From the NCBI GenBank assembly GCA_009760855.2, contig WPIO01000139.1, positions 126,001 to 186,000 on the forward strand: a stretch of 60,000 nucleotides of DNA, written 5' to 3'. The number at the start of each line of letters is the position of its first letter. The stretch's first letter is position 1. Below are positions 1-12,807 of the stretch, in pieces. The stretch is from Cristatella mucedo. Lineage: Eukaryota; Bryozoa; Phylactolaemata; Cristatellidae. Both the position numbers and the translations under genes were made by a program. A model generated the notes under the pieces. It was not told where the DNA came from, did not search any database, and worked only from the letters and a program-made list of their open reading frames with translations.

Positions 1-1424
1 CCGATGATGCTGCTCTTGCTTCACTGACGGATCAGTACTGCTTGACCTGACGCATCTCTAACCAAATTCAACTCCGCCTTTTCTGTTTCTCATACCTTGA
101 AGGGTTAGTTGATGCTTGAACGTGCTTATGTAAACGACGTTACTTTCTTTTGAGCCAGCATGAAAGCTAGTGTCAGTACTACTGATCCAGTCTGTTTCAC
201 TCCAACAGACTAGCTGGCGCTCTATCGCGTTTAGGCCTGACAATTTCCAAATGAGATGTCGTGTTCTATAGAGGAGCGCGAGCCTGGGGGAGCGCGGCCA
301 GGTAGCTATGAACGTTGCTCGGTCCGATCCAAGCTCAACTTGCTGCATGTGTGCCTTAGCCCCTTACCTATGGGTACTCGCACGGGCTCCTATGAAAGGC
401 CGACGAGTGGATTTGGAGTCCCTCGCAGGAACCTCGGACCTCTGTCGACGCTGCAGCCACTTCCTTTCCAGGGATCTGGGACATTAGGCTGCGGCACTGG
501 CTCACCGGCCTTGACCGAAGCTAAGACTGTGCGGGAATAGGCTTCGTTCTGGAAAAGCAGGAGATTAATCTTGTTCAGTCAGCCCTAGCCTGCCGACAAC
601 CGAGATCACAGGATCCTGTCATTAGGATGATGGCCACTGTAAGAGATTCATATGCAGCCATTGTGATGCTGTCTAGAGATTTTTCCGAAACTATCCAGGC
701 AATTCACAACTGGGTCTGTTCGAGGTCTGCAAACGGACAGCTCCCTCACTCAACGATCAAACGTTGCTGTGCCATGAGGCGTGTTGACACTCGTCGTCGT
801 CCACGCCCACGATGAGAAACGCCAGGGCTGGCACTAAGGCGAGAATGCCAAAACTCGTTTGACCCCAGATCCGCGTCGGTCATCCAGCATGACCTCAAGG
901 CTCGCCGAGCAGCAGCTAGGCAAGACACTTGAAGGACTTGAAGAAATTGTTAGTTCTCTGGCGACGATCGATACAGAAAACAACGCCCACTTCCTTTAGT
1001 CTAGCTTTTACTATTTGCGTCGTGGCGTTTCATTTTCGTTGCCTACCTTGACATATCTCGGCGTGAAGCTGTGGGACGCACATGGAAGAGAACACATCAT
1101 CCAAGCTTTGGCAAGGTTGAACGGTAGACGACAGGCTGCCCTGCTAAATGGAAATAGCGAGAAAATGTAGGTCTAGATCGTCGGGAGATGCTTTCTCTTC
1201 ACCAAAGTCCAAAGGAACTCAAAGGGCATCATGAGGTAACTTTTGGCACAGACGATTTCAGTTATAACATACTGCCTTAATAAACGGCTTTTAATTTTAA
1301 ATGCTCAGGCTAGCAGAAAGTCTTTAGTCGGCTTGCAATATGTAACTTATACTTTGGGTGAAAGTAGATTGCCAGCTTGATTGTTAACGCTTGAAAAAGG
1401 GATTTTTAATAAGAGTAATAATAC
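1..1424. other. Unassigned sequence
   Basis: Only short frames occur here, the longest being 94-96 codons near 58-540 on both strands, and none resembles a known protein. No repeat family recognised elsewhere in the window was found. It ends where a LINE-A 3' end begins. Confidence 0.5.
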
Positions 1425-2275
1425 CTTTGTTACAGTGCCCTCAGAGAACGCAATCTATTTCTAGCCACTTTACATTTGCTGCAAAGGAAGCGCCCTCTAA
1501 TGGTTTGTGAGAGTATGCTCAAGAAACAATAAGAATAACACAGTTAGGGGTTGCATTCACAGGTCAGCACGCATAAGCACCTTAAAGGAGGAATCAAATG
1601 GATCCGCTAAATTCTGTTATAAATATATTCATTTTTAGCTTTTCAAATGCAGTCAAGTCAGGGGATGTTGTAACGGAAGTCAGAAGTGAGTTCTTGCTTG
1701 GGATCGTACGAGCTGAAGGCCATGGTCTCCACAGGATTTGACGTTTGTACGGGGTATAAGTAAACAATTAGATTCTGAAAAGCGAGTGGTACGATGCTTA
1801 GTCTGGTAGGGGAGTAGATCCGATAGCTAGGGTGGAGGGAAAAAATGAAGGGACCTAAGAGTGAGGGACGGAACCTTGAAGTCGAAGCTTTGCTTGGACT
1901 GGGAGCCAGTGCAGGTCAACGAGACGTGGTGTGGTGTGACGCTCATCACAGACAAGCCTTGCTGCAGAGTTTTCCCCAAGCTGTAAGTGCTTGATTGCAG
2001 GTAAACCAGCAATTAATGACTTACATAAGTCGAGGCGAGATGCCATTAAATGAATAGACCAATTTAGATTTAGTATCTCTGTCTAAGCAAGCCCGAATTT
2101 TAGCAATGCTATGTAACTGAAAACGTGCAGATTTGATTGTGGAGCTGATGTGGTCATGTAATGACATGTCACTTTAAAACAGGACGCCTAGATTTCATAT
2201 AGATTAAACAGGACATATGCTAGCAGAGCTGATTGTGAGCGTTAACCTTTTTCATTTCCGAATCACACTCGGGTA
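1425..2275 (-). mobile_element. LINE-A 3' fragment (CR1/L2-type LINE)
   Basis: This is a 5'-truncated copy of the LINE family best seen at 37017-40440. On the plus strand it opens with the antisense of the 3' hairpin (gtgccctcagagaac, then ctttacatttgctgcaaag). It continues through the 3' untranslated region into the C-terminal coding part. Short minus frames at 1827-2046 carry remnants of the C-terminal motif aligned with DLHWLPV in the master copy. Similarity stops near 2275, inside the region just after the reverse-transcriptase core. The hairpin arms are mutated and the frame is broken, so the copy is dead and fairly old. Variable 5' ends with a shared 3' end are the usual product of target-primed reverse transcription. 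Confidence 0.85.
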
Positions 2276-2279
2276 CTGT

Positions 2280-3798
2280 TGAAACTCAGTATTTGGATTC
2301 TTTCGTAAATGGTCCTTCACTGTGTGAGTTAGAACGCTTCCGTTCATAGATAATATTCCAAAACTGCATAGATTTATTCAACTGAGCAGGATTTTATAAT
2401 TTCATTCGTCTTTGGGTGTGGTTGTTGGTATGCTTTATTGAATCAGCAAAGAATAATGAGTATTTTTGGTCGTTTATGAAAAATACATGGTAGCGAAGGC
2501 AGCTGAAGCCGAATTCTTTGCAACGAGTGCTTTAAAGAATCACAGCCGCATGCCAGTAAATTTCTGCAAAGCTGTTTACGACAATTATGACGTGTCGTTA
2601 AGTGGATCCGCACTGGAAGTGCGTATATTAGTTGAATATGGCCCCAGTATTACCCTCAAGTGAATATTCTTTTTTTTGAATGGTAACGGTAACAATGTTC
2701 GACTGAACAAATGCCCCAGACGATAGTTCTCACTTTCCGTCTCAGACAACCGAACGAGCGCTGGCAGCAGAGTGGGATGTGTGAACCGCCACTTGGGATG
2801 TTCAACTGGAAATTCATCCTGCAGACTATAAAAAAGTTGGCTAATGCAGCAATAGCGCGAGTTCGTGACCTGCTGCTGACCGCCGAGCCGTGGTAGTGCA
2901 CTACACACTCTGTCTGCTTGAGACGCAGTGAAGGCGTTCGATGCTGCCTATGCTGCTGCCGTGGTGCCGTTCCTGCGAGGGCAGCCCAGAAACCAATAGG
3001 TAAAGCATTGTAGGAAGTTCAAATGAAGCAGTAAAGCTCAAAAAATACGTTGAAGACGTTTTATGCCGGCAGCCAAAACTAGGAAAATAAAAACCAAATC
3101 AATGCAGTGCCCTCTAAAGGGTGGCCCAGGAAGACTTCCGTCACGCGCCGGGAGCGTCATACAATGTAGCTCGATAGCCCGAACGGAAAAAGAAATGAAA
3201 CTGAGATAAGGATGTTGAAACGTTGGAACGCTATATCAGCCAGATTGCGACAGCCCTACAGATTATTGGTGGTTCCTGAATAAGAGCTTGTAGGAGCCCG
3301 AGAGGTCAGAGGTAATAATTACTCCGTTGTGCATTGGGCTTCTTGCGGCTAGTGTCAAACGCAGGTGCGTCTCCGTGGCATGCCGATTAATATGCTATGC
3401 ATTTAGTTAAACTATGCAAGTATATCTAATAATATAATCTAACTATGAATATTTTTTAAAGCCAGTGCTACTCAAGATTATTGTTGCACTCTTTCTCGGT
3501 CGCCCTTTTCCGCACGCTTTTTTCAGTCGGCATAAGTCGGGGTATCAGCATGCATCTGCTGCTTCTGAGCTGCGCTTCAATGTATAAACTCCTAACAATA
3601 TTTGTACACTGCGCGTGGTTGGGCCTCAATATGAATGCTGTGCTTGTGCCAAGGGATTTAAATTCAGGAGCTGAAGTGGACCACGAGTTGCAGAGGACAT
3701 CGGAAACCAATGAGAATAGAGCTGCGGTAAACACAAACTGGTTAACTGTGCAGACCAGGTGCTTGCTATCATTTACGGCAGCACTGCCGTGATTCAGT
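2280..3798. other. Unassigned sequence
   Basis: Overlapping frames of 60-107 codons lie on both strands at 2585-2908 and 3468-3792. None matches a family I recognise, and their mutual overlap suggests chance. A short AAT-rich run just before 3825 belongs to the tail of the next LINE-A copy. Confidence 0.45.
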
Positions 3799-3799
3799 C

Positions 3800-5112
3800 A
3801 ATAAAACGAATAATAGTAATAATGCACTTGATAAAGTGCCCCCAGACAACTCAATCTTATTCTAGGCACTTTACATTTGCTGCAAAGGGTAACGCGATTT
3901 AATGATGAGCAATATCATGCTCGATAAGCAACATAAATAACATGGTTAGTGGTGACATGCAAAGGTTTAGCATGCAAGAGTGGTTAGTGGCAGCATGCAC
4001 AGTGTCACTACGCGTAGGCACATGAAGGATGAATCTCAGGGACCCAGTAAATGTTGTCATAAATAGGTGTGTTTTTAAGTTCTTTTGAAATGTGGTCAAG
4101 TCAGGGGATGTTCTGACACAAGTCGGGAGGAAGTACGAGGCTTTAGAAGCACAGGAAATAAATGTGTGGTCTCCAAAATATTTGAGGTGTGTACGAGGTA
4201 TGGTAAACTGTTGGATTCCGAAAAGAGGGTGATACGATGCTTAGCCTGGTAGGGGAGTTGTTCTGAGAATGAGACTGGAGTCAAACAATGAAGTGACCTA
4301 AAAGTGAGCGACCAACATTGAAGTTGATCAGTTGCTTGACTGGGAGCGAGTACATTTCAGCGAGAAGTGGTGTGTTGTCGCAACTGCTTTGCTTACGACA
4401 GATAAAGGTAGTGGTAGAGTTCTTTAGCAGCTGTAATCGCCAGTTCGCACATGCCGGTAGGCTAGCAAGCAGGAGAGTTGCCGAAGTCAAGACGGGATGT
4501 CACAAATGCATGGACCAACTTAGACGTAGTACCCTTATCTAAACAAGCCCGAATTTTTTCAATTTTGTGCAGCTAAAAGTAGGCAGACTTGATTGTGGAG
4601 CTGATGTGGTCATCTAACGAGAGATCACTTTGGAACATGGCATAATGTAATGTAACCTAAGATTTCAGGCTTATTCAGCAGGACATATGCTGGCAGAGCC
4701 AATTTCGAGCGTCAGCCAGTCCAATTTCTGAATAACACTGGGTTTGCCCATTACTAATAATTTTTTTATCATCGCTTAGTTTAAAAAAAATTGCTGCCAT
4801 CCATTTGCAGATGTCATCAATACATGCAGCAAGTGAGTTGAGAGAATTCGAGGTGCTCAAAGGCTGGGAGGGATCCAAGCAAAGGTACAACTGAGTGTCA
4901 TCCGCATAGAAGTGAAAGCCCAGATTGTGCTTGGCAATCACATCAGCAGGAGGGAGTGTATAAACCGTGAAAAGTACCGGACATTGCACGGAACCCTAAG
5001 GTAGCTTATACTTCAGAGGTAAGTCGGAGGATGTTCGTCCATTTACGTCATTAATCTGGAGTCTCCTACTGGGATAGGACCTGAACCATTGCAGAGCAGT
5101 TCCAGTAATGCC
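3800..5112 (-). mobile_element. LINE-A 3' half with reverse transcriptase remnant
   Basis: The copy starts at an (AAT)-rich tail followed by an intact hairpin sequence (taaagtgcc at 3832-3840 pairing with ggcacttta at 3865-3873). It runs through C-terminal coding remnants (minus frames at 4096-4284 and 4281-4490) into the reverse-transcriptase palm. The minus frame 4675-4989 contains [10 protein letters not shown], the catalytic YADD box of LINE reverse transcriptases, preceded by VLFTVYTLP and followed by FKLSDDK. Similarity to the master copy ends near 5112, at the antisense of the motif ALQWFRSYL. Stops and frameshifts separate the pieces, so no functional protein can be made. Confidence 0.92.
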
Positions 5113-5114
5113 TC

Positions 5115-8100
5115 CAGTGATTTCAGTTTATTGCGAAACTAAACAAACTAAAGGCAAACTTATTATAATAAGAAATGAGCTCAATATTTAGTAAACAATT
5201 TTTAATAAAAACGTCTTTAAAAAGTGTTGTCCATAAATGTTTAAGGTGTCACTCAAACTTGGGTGGGACTTATAATTGTAAAAATATGGAAACGCATGGC
5301 AAGGCTCTTCCAACCAAACTGGCGATAATTGCGGCAATCGGATATAAGGTGTCCCAGGGTTCAATAAGCCTGTGGACAACTGAATCCTTTGCTGGTACGG
5401 TGCAATAAATTACGCAATCTTGAACTATTGTGTTGTCGCCGGGTGTTAGTCACTTCGGGTTAGCCCTGCTGGAAAGCCTTTACAAAACATGGCTGCGGCC
5501 AGAGGGACTAAAATTGGAGCAGAGCATATCGAGAACTGCCAAGAACCAGCTAGCGAGATAAATTCACATAAGGCCAAAGAAGAATCTACTAGAAAAAGGA
5601 TTTTTTAACCCATCCCGTCGGATCCCATGGTCCAAGACATTCGATAAGGATGATGGTTCCAATAGCCAATGCACCGACGAGGACCATGATCTTGACCTGT
5701 TGTAAACCAGCAAGGGGAACCAAAGAGTTACAATAACAGCTTCTTCAGGACCATGGTCATAGATGCATCTACACATACGTACGTCTAGTAAATCAATCAT
5801 GACAAGTACTACAGTACCTTCTGCATAATTGAAACCCCTACCCTCTTTCTGAAACCCAGGTTCGCAGGGTAAGTAAGGAATTTTGATTGTTCTAAATACT
5901 AGTCAGAGACTTCAGCCCTCGAGGGGTGTATCATACAATTGGAAATTTAGTTTTTGTTATTTAAAAAATATAGCATCTATTTGGGGTTGAGTAGCAAAAA
6001 TTTGTTAGAAATTTGCTAAATGCTTTAGAAAATAATTTTGCTTATTATGTCATACGTTTATATGTTTCCATGATGGATACCATAAAATGAAAAGGAATGA
6101 GCAAAGGAGATAATAAAGCGTTTAGGCACAGCTCCGGTTGTTGGGACTGCAGTGTAAGATTTGAGCTTGGCATCTGTCAGAAGTTGTTTTCTCCTGAAGA
6201 AATAAAATCGGTAATTTGATCAAATTTTTCCACGGAACAGTCATTAACTATAAGAAAATAGGTTAACAAATGACTACGTGAATAGCCTTATTGTTTAAAG
6301 ATCTCACACAACTTAAAATAGACAGGTAAACCTTTGCTCTATGAGTCGAGACTCTTTAGCTAACTTATATAGTTATTTGAAACTAGCTTTCGAACATTAA
6401 TTTTGACTTCATTTGATTTTTTCATTTATTGAAAATAGCCCGGCATTCATGCCACGTAACTCTTCGATGCAATAGAGCATCTGTGAAGTTGAAGTTTTGT
6501 GTCAAATTTAACAGAAGATTTTTAAAGTTTAGTTCGATTACTTCAAAAATATTGTCTACGGTTGTGATTCGCATTAATATATTCATGAGATCAATTTGGA
6601 TATGTCTGAGAAAAAACGTCTATAATGTTGACGTCTATGTTGCTGATTATCGGACAATTCTAGCCTAATTCGTATGACCATACATTTGGTCGCGGAAAAA
6701 AAGTGACAAGGCTAAACACTGATATTCTAAATATTTCTAGGGGTCATAATAATTTATCGTGTAAAAAGATTATCCTGCAGCTTAAGAAATTGTTTGCCTG
6801 AAATTCGATAAGGAATATCTCGTAGAAATGCTTCAGATTCGTTTAAATTGCAGAGGAAATAGCCGCGTTTCTGCCAGGGTGTTTTTAAATACTTTTATAA
6901 ATTTAAACAAGATCAGGATCTTTGCCTCCTCACTACTGGGCTTTGATGGTTATCCGCTGTGAATGCTTGAACGGCCTTTTTACATTTGCAGGAACATGGG
7001 CAATAGCATCAAGCCGCAAATTAAATGTTGTTTATCTCCCCACGAGGTGATTTCCAGAGCCCATCCTTAGTAATAATCGCCGAATTTCTTCGCAAATTTA
7101 GCTAGGCAGCAATATTAGACGCTACTCTGGTATCCTCTATGAGCAGCTGCCCATGTAGCCGTTTTCGCCTGGGCTCAATTTGCGATGCACAGTAGGCATG
7201 TAACAGAAGAAAAACTGTAAACTTGTGGCAGGAAATCATTTCTATTGATTAGTATTTGAACAGAAGTCCTACACACGGATAAACTTTGCATACTGTTGAA
7301 TGCTCAGGATGGTGCAATTTGTAGGCCTGAGTTGTGACCTGTAGTCGGTAGCTGTACCAGCCAGTACCACATTTGACCACTAGGGTTTCTGCAATCCTCG
7401 ACATCATTACGTAGCTTGCATGAATGATATATTTAATGTAGACTTAAACTAGATCTCCATGAAATTTGGCATGTTCGAAAAGGTACAAACTTTAAAAAAT
7501 TGCAATACTGACTGTTGGAATGACTTATTGCAACTTCTGCATTCTTAGAGCCGCCACCTTACATCGAGTGAGAGTGGTGCAGTAGGTGAATGATTTGGGA
7601 GCTACATTGATGGTGCCTGGTAGTTATTCTTCATCATAAATTGAAAGCGATGCAAGAGACATAAATTAATCACTTGACTAGGAGACCACTGACACAATCG
7701 CGTAGCATAAAGGAAGCTTTCTCGCTAGAGCTTGGGTCTAGAGGAATAATGTCAAAGGCCTTAGCCATTGTAAGAAAAATGCGTATGTCGTTGTGTGTCG
7801 GTACATGTCATTCGACTCAGCTTGATATGGGTGCAATCACTTTTATTTGTAATGGACAACGGGAATGAGAGCATTCGCCGTACCAGCTGTGAAAACTAAG
7901 AAAAAGTGGAGACATGGCGAACGGCCAAAATATTCGAGGCCACGGCAATACCCGTTGAGGCTGAGTGAAAGAGCGACGATGGGTACTTAGCTGGAGCACC
8001 GGATGTATATGGAGCTGCCGGGATGGAAAGCAACCTTCGGTAGACTTAGACGTTAGGGAGGGGTAAGAAATGGCACAATGGTCAAATTTATATGGTGAGC

Positions 8101-9438
8101 TAAATCCAAGAGAGAGGATTACGTGGTCACCGCTAAAAGATTTATAGGAGCTTCCATTCCTGCTTTTTCCGTCTACCTGATCCTGCTTGTTCACAGCTTA
8201 GCCTGCTCTGCCTAAACCCGCATCCATCTTCTCGGGAGCTCGAAAGACAGATTGGCTCTTGGCGAAGGTGAACAAGCTTGCAGCAGATTCCTCCTGGTGT
8301 AATGAGTGACCTTTTTCCATGTCTGCAGTCGCTGGGAATAATTATGGATACCCAGAGCTAGCTGCAGGCTGCTAGGCTATATGAACATTATTGGTGCATT
8401 TTTAAATTAGTCAAGAAGCTACGTAACCTAACCGTAACGTAACCGTACTGTGGACAATGGGTGGCTCATATTTAGTTATACGACATATATTTGAATTTAA
8501 ATGTAGAAACGCCAAGGAGCTCTGAAAATTTAATCAGCCTAAGCCGAGCCAAAGCTATAAAAGTTAACGTGGGCAAATCATTTTATTAAAGGTAAGTCGA
8601 GACTCTCACAGCACGTAAGCAAGACCTTTAGGAAGCAATTTTATAGACGGGGTGGTAAATCGTTTGCTTCTATTTCGTGAGCAATTATATCGCGTGATCG
8701 GCAGGCACAAAATCGCAACTCCTCACAGTTTGCAAATGCTGGTCTTAAGTCATTGCAGTCGCCGTTAGTTACACAGTCACCTGCTCTGAACATCGACTTA
8801 CTTGAAGCAGTGAAGATATTGCTGCCTCAATAGGCTACTTTATTGGATACATATTTGTACGTGTTTGGTTTTTTTCTTTTTCAAACGGGGTTTTCGAACC
8901 TGTAGGAGATGAGGCTAAGACATGGAACGCTGTTTGTGTAAGGCGTCATCATGCTGGAAAATGGCACATAGCATTATATTTAGTGAATATTAAAAGATTT
9001 ACAGCCACAAATCAGAGCTTTGTTTTGCAATTTTTCCAATGAGAAGCTCGCATAGACTTCAGCTGGTCAGTCAAGCCCAGTTGCTGTAACGTCACTAAGA
9101 TTTTGTTCATCCTTTAGCTAAGCACAAGTGAACCACACCAAGGCTTTCTACTCAGCTAGCTGTCTTTATGAGCAGCCGGTCGGAAGCCTGATTGATGCAG
9201 CAAGCTGAGTCGCACTAAAAGTCACTGAGTGTAATCACATTTTCTGTCGCGGCTGCTGCTGCGATGCCCACCACTCGTTAGGAGCTAACTGCATCAGTAG
9301 GCTCAACTCATCAAGAGACGGCTAGTGTGGTCCAACTACCAATCGGGTTCTTCTCATAGGGATAACTACCAAAACAGGTATACTGATGCGGAGCATTGAA
9401 ATACAATGAACACCTGATCGTACGTTGTCTGATAAAAA
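5115..9438. other. Unassigned AT-rich sequence
   Basis: A 4.3-kb stretch without recognisable genes or repeats. The longest frame is on the minus strand at 7817-8194 (125 codons) and has no domain I recognise. It overlaps a plus frame at 7674-7868. The part around 5900-7500 reads as noticeably AT-rich. No LINE-A or LINE-B similarity was found here. Confidence 0.5.
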
Positions 9439-9439
9439 T

Positions 9440-9560
9440 CACCCTTGCGTGTCGAGGTTTTGAATTCTCGGGAGCTTTCATACCAAAGATGGGCTGCTCC
9501 AAGGTTCGAATCCTGACGCGAATGCTTCGCTTGATGCACCTGTTGAGTCAAGCCAGCGCA
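9440..9560 (+). repeat. Possible tRNA-derived SINE remnant
   Basis: A polymerase III box B-like sequence, GGTTCGAATCC, lies at about 9503-9513. A second weaker one (ggttttgaattctcg) lies about 45 bp upstream. The minus strand over this box reads RQDSNLG, a common spurious translation of tRNA-like repeats. No convincing box A and no cloverleaf could be drawn, so this is a weak call. It does not share a tail with LINE-A. Confidence 0.3.
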
Positions 9561-9564
9561 TTAA

Positions 9565-11060
9565 AGCTCTTGTACCACTGAATTGGCGTTTCGAGGGGCT
9601 TGTGTCCGAGCGGCAGCCCGTTGCAGCTGTTGCTTTAACTGTTCAAGCAGTTCGGGCTCATCGGTCATGTCGTAGGCAGTCAGAGCTGCCCACAACGAGT
9701 ACCCGAAGGACTACGACGTGCTCAATCGGTCAGCTTATGACTGCAGAGATACTTGTCATCGGCGTTTACTGAATTATGGGGGCTCGGACCAGTGTTGGCG
9801 ACGATCCGCTATAAGGCAACCTAGCAGCCCAATGGGTAATCGGTTGTGCCACGGCAGTAAGGCTGAGATGTGCTCAAGGTTTCAAGCCATGCGAGAGTTT
9901 TTATTAGTCACGTCTGATATTAGACGCCTGCAATATTCGTCGCTATTGAATTGAATTCTCTAACCAATAAATACGAACTCATGCACGCACACGCACACTT
10001 ACACGTACACACGCACACCGACACACACACTCTCCCCCAAGCTTACACACTCACCAACTTGAGCACTGTAGTCTTCAGGCGAGGTAAAGTACTGCTAAAG
10101 CAAATACTAGCCCAGGCTTGTAGTCAGGATGTTATAAGAGGATAGAGTTTAAGGTAGCGTAACCGGAAGTCATTAGCAGTGACCTCACAGAATACAATTC
10201 CACCCCCACATGGCGGAACAGTACGAGCTCGGCTGGGCTTTCTCTAATTAATATCAACTAAAGTAAACGAGTGGTGAGACATTGCTCGGGGCTTTGTGGG
10301 CCTAGTTTCCGCTTAAAAGCTCTGCTTTAAACAGCAGCTAATTCTTAGTCTTAACCGACAACTGCCAGCTGTTAAAAATTAAATCGTTAGGTCGCCAACC
10401 GGACTTGGAATTTGTGAGCCCGTTGGGGGGCAAATGCGGATGCAATTTCTTACTGTATGCCTTCCTAGACGCTGATGAGTAATGAGACTAATGAAATATG
10501 GTCGCTCCTCAGACATTTCGTCTGGAAATCTTTATTAGGGCCAATTGCTTTGGTTTGTAAAGCTAAACCTAGTTTTAGAAAAGATGAAGTGAACGCTGCA
10601 CGCAACAAGTGAATGATTGTGCCTACACCACATCGGTCCAACTGCTGGAGCGGCATTTCAGGTGGGTGTCACAATGGATTCTAAGGGTCGAATCGTTTCC
10701 AGAAGGACGCCCCTGCAATCCTCGTCTGGAAGCTCAGCCAAGGTCAAGCTCGGGCACCACTGAACGAGGAATTTCACTGCTGAATGTCACCACGAGTCAA
10801 CGACTTCTGGTGTGACCCGCTCGTCGTTGCAAGTCGACAGCCTGTACAGCTTCTATTTCAATTGCATAAGCCACGTGAACGAGCCAAGGCGATCATACGT
10901 AGGCCGCTCGTTAGGCATCTGCAGGTAGCACTCTCAGAATCACAATGAGGAATGCTAGCCGATTAGTATAACTATAATATTAGTATAACTATATTAGATT
11001 AACTTTATAGGACTCAATAATAACGACCATTCACTTATTGCTTGTAGCGTTCGCTTCACC
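9565..11060. other. Unassigned sequence with a CA-rich tract
   Basis: No recognisable gene. Apart from the CA-rich tract at 9981-10032 and a short TAGTATAACTATA duplication near 10965-11000, nothing repetitive was noticed. Frames of 60-78 codons occur on both strands and look like chance. Confidence 0.45.
9981..10032. repeat. Imperfect (CA)n microsatellite
   Basis: About 50 bp of CA/CG/TA-alternating sequence, for example cgcacacgcacacttacac, ending in acacacacac. Interruptions show it is an old tract. Confidence 0.85.
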
Positions 11061-11067
11061 TTCTTAT

Positions 11068-11425
11068 ACCTTGTACAAAACTCAAATCCTTTTGAGACCG
11101 TGCATTTAGTTCGCATGCTTCCAAAGCCTGGAACTCTCTCCCGACTTGCGTTAGAACATCCTGTGACTTGACCACATTTAAAAGGAACTTAAAAACACAT
11201 CTATTTAGGAAAGCATTTAGCGGGTCCTGGTGATGCTACCACTATCCACGTTTGCATGCTGACCCTGTGCATGTCACCTCTAACCATTTTATTCATGTTG
11301 TTTGTTTATCAAGCATGATATCACTCATCATGTATTTGCATTTCCCTGTGCAACAAATGTAAAGCGCCCGGAAAGAGATTGAGTTGTCTGAAGGGGCTTT
11401 ATCAAGTGCATTATTGTTATTACTA
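11068..11425 (+). mobile_element. LINE-A 3' end
   Basis: The plus strand encodes the extreme C-terminus of the LINE-A polyprotein almost without interruption: the motifs DRAFSS, AWNSLPTCVRTS and DLTTFKRNLKTHLF are readable between about 11090 and 11215. The 3' untranslated region follows, with the hairpin arm taaagcgcc (about 11361) and its degraded partner. The element closes with a tcaagtgcattattgttatt tail near 11420. Upstream sequence does not match LINE-A, so this is a severe 5' truncation of a relatively well-preserved copy. Confidence 0.9.
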
Positions 11426-11429
11426 TTAG

Positions 11430-11771
11430 TAAGCGATAAATATTTATGCAAATGATGTTCCTTACATGCTACCTTTTCATTGAAAATTTATACCATAAGA
11501 TAGCAACATGTGAAGTATTTTTTATATCAAAAAATGACCCTTTGCACTGGCTTTACGTCCCAGCATGAATTTATATTCGAACACCACCGAGGTCCAGCCG
11601 TTAAAAGAAAGTTATAGAGACGATCATGTGCTTAATGCTGGGATCCGATGCAACTTTGATGATCAGGGCAACCACCAAGGCCACAGGTACATTTGGTACA
11701 TATGTTTATATATATGTATATATATATATATATATATCTGTGTAAAAATATATACATATACATATGCCCAG

Positions 11772-11822
<51 letters not shown>

Positions 11823-12805
11823 CATACATTTATTCATAGATATGTTTGCTTATTCAAATACATGCTAAAATTTTGGAACGCCCCACGGTCTAGTCACTCT
11901 ATCGGAAATTGGCAGGGCAATGGCATGCATTTCTGCACATTTTGGATGAGAGAAGGCTTCTAATCAAATTTTTGAAGTTGTTCAGTGTCTAGAAATACCT
12001 GGCAGCGCTGAATAAAAATTCCCTACGAAGGGAGCGCTCGAAGTCAAGTCTTGAGACTGGCAAGATCCGTTAAAGGTGGTTTGAAGGCAGTTTTCGTGCT
12101 GATTTCAGTGCCTGCTCCGAGTCAAGCCACACCCGTATACAGCGGATGGTTCAGACGCATTTATATTCTTTTAAAGGTTCTTGCACGGTACCCCAAATTT
12201 TAGATTGGATTAGTATCTAAGATGTCATACAGCTCTAAAACTTCTGGAAACTTTGGTTTGAACAATTTATTAGTTTATTTGCTTCCTTTACATGCTCTAA
12301 GTTATGTGGTTCTTTACAGTTTTGGTTTTTTCTGCATACAATTGAAAATAACAGAATTTGGAAAGATTGCATTTTTAATTTACTATTTAATATGCTGACA
12401 GAACTACATCACCAATTTAATTTTCTCAAGTGTAATTTAGTTTAAATGTTTAGCTTGAAGGAAATGCAGGAAAGACTAACATCTGCATGAGCTGAATGAT
12501 GAGTAATAATGGTAATCATATGGTAATAACTGGCTACCTCTCAATAGCAGCTCTGCTCTCGCCACCGAAACTACTGCCTCTAATAACCTCAAACTCCAGC
12601 CATCACTGATCTTTAGTCTTATCATGCAATTTCAAAATACTTCTTGTCGAAACGCTCTTGCGGTCTCGGCAGACTTCGGCCGTATAGCAAGCACGCTTCC
12701 TAAAAGTTACATGAACTGATGCCGTTGTTTTGCCCGTTGTTTGCCTAGCACTGAAAGTTTGGTTAATATCGTAATATTGAGGACCAGCTTTCCTAAAAAT
12801 TTTAA
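11430..12805. other. Unassigned sequence
   Basis: Apart from the TA/TG microsatellite at 11700-11826, nothing is recognised. A 132-codon plus frame across that tract (11565-11963) is a by-product of the repeat. A minus frame at 12603-12809 has no recognisable domain. Confidence 0.45.
11700..11826. repeat. Compound (TA)n/(TATG)n/(TG)n microsatellite
   Basis: Two TA runs flank a short unique core (tctgtgtaaaaatatataca). They are followed by gtgtgtgtgtgtgtttgtgtgtgtgtg. Frames through it give low-complexity Tyr/Ile/Cys/Val peptides and are not genes. Confidence 0.95.
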
Positions 12806-12807
12806 AC

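Noticed and set aside
7817-8194. A 125-codon minus frame as a gene
   Set aside because: Composition and overlap with an opposite frame look like chance; no motif found.
9311-9551. Minus frames containing RQDSNLG
   Set aside because: This peptide is a common spurious product of tRNA-like box B sequence.
11565-11963. A 132-codon plus frame
   Set aside because: It exists only because the TA/TG tract lacks stops; the central peptide is low complexity and the ends match nothing.
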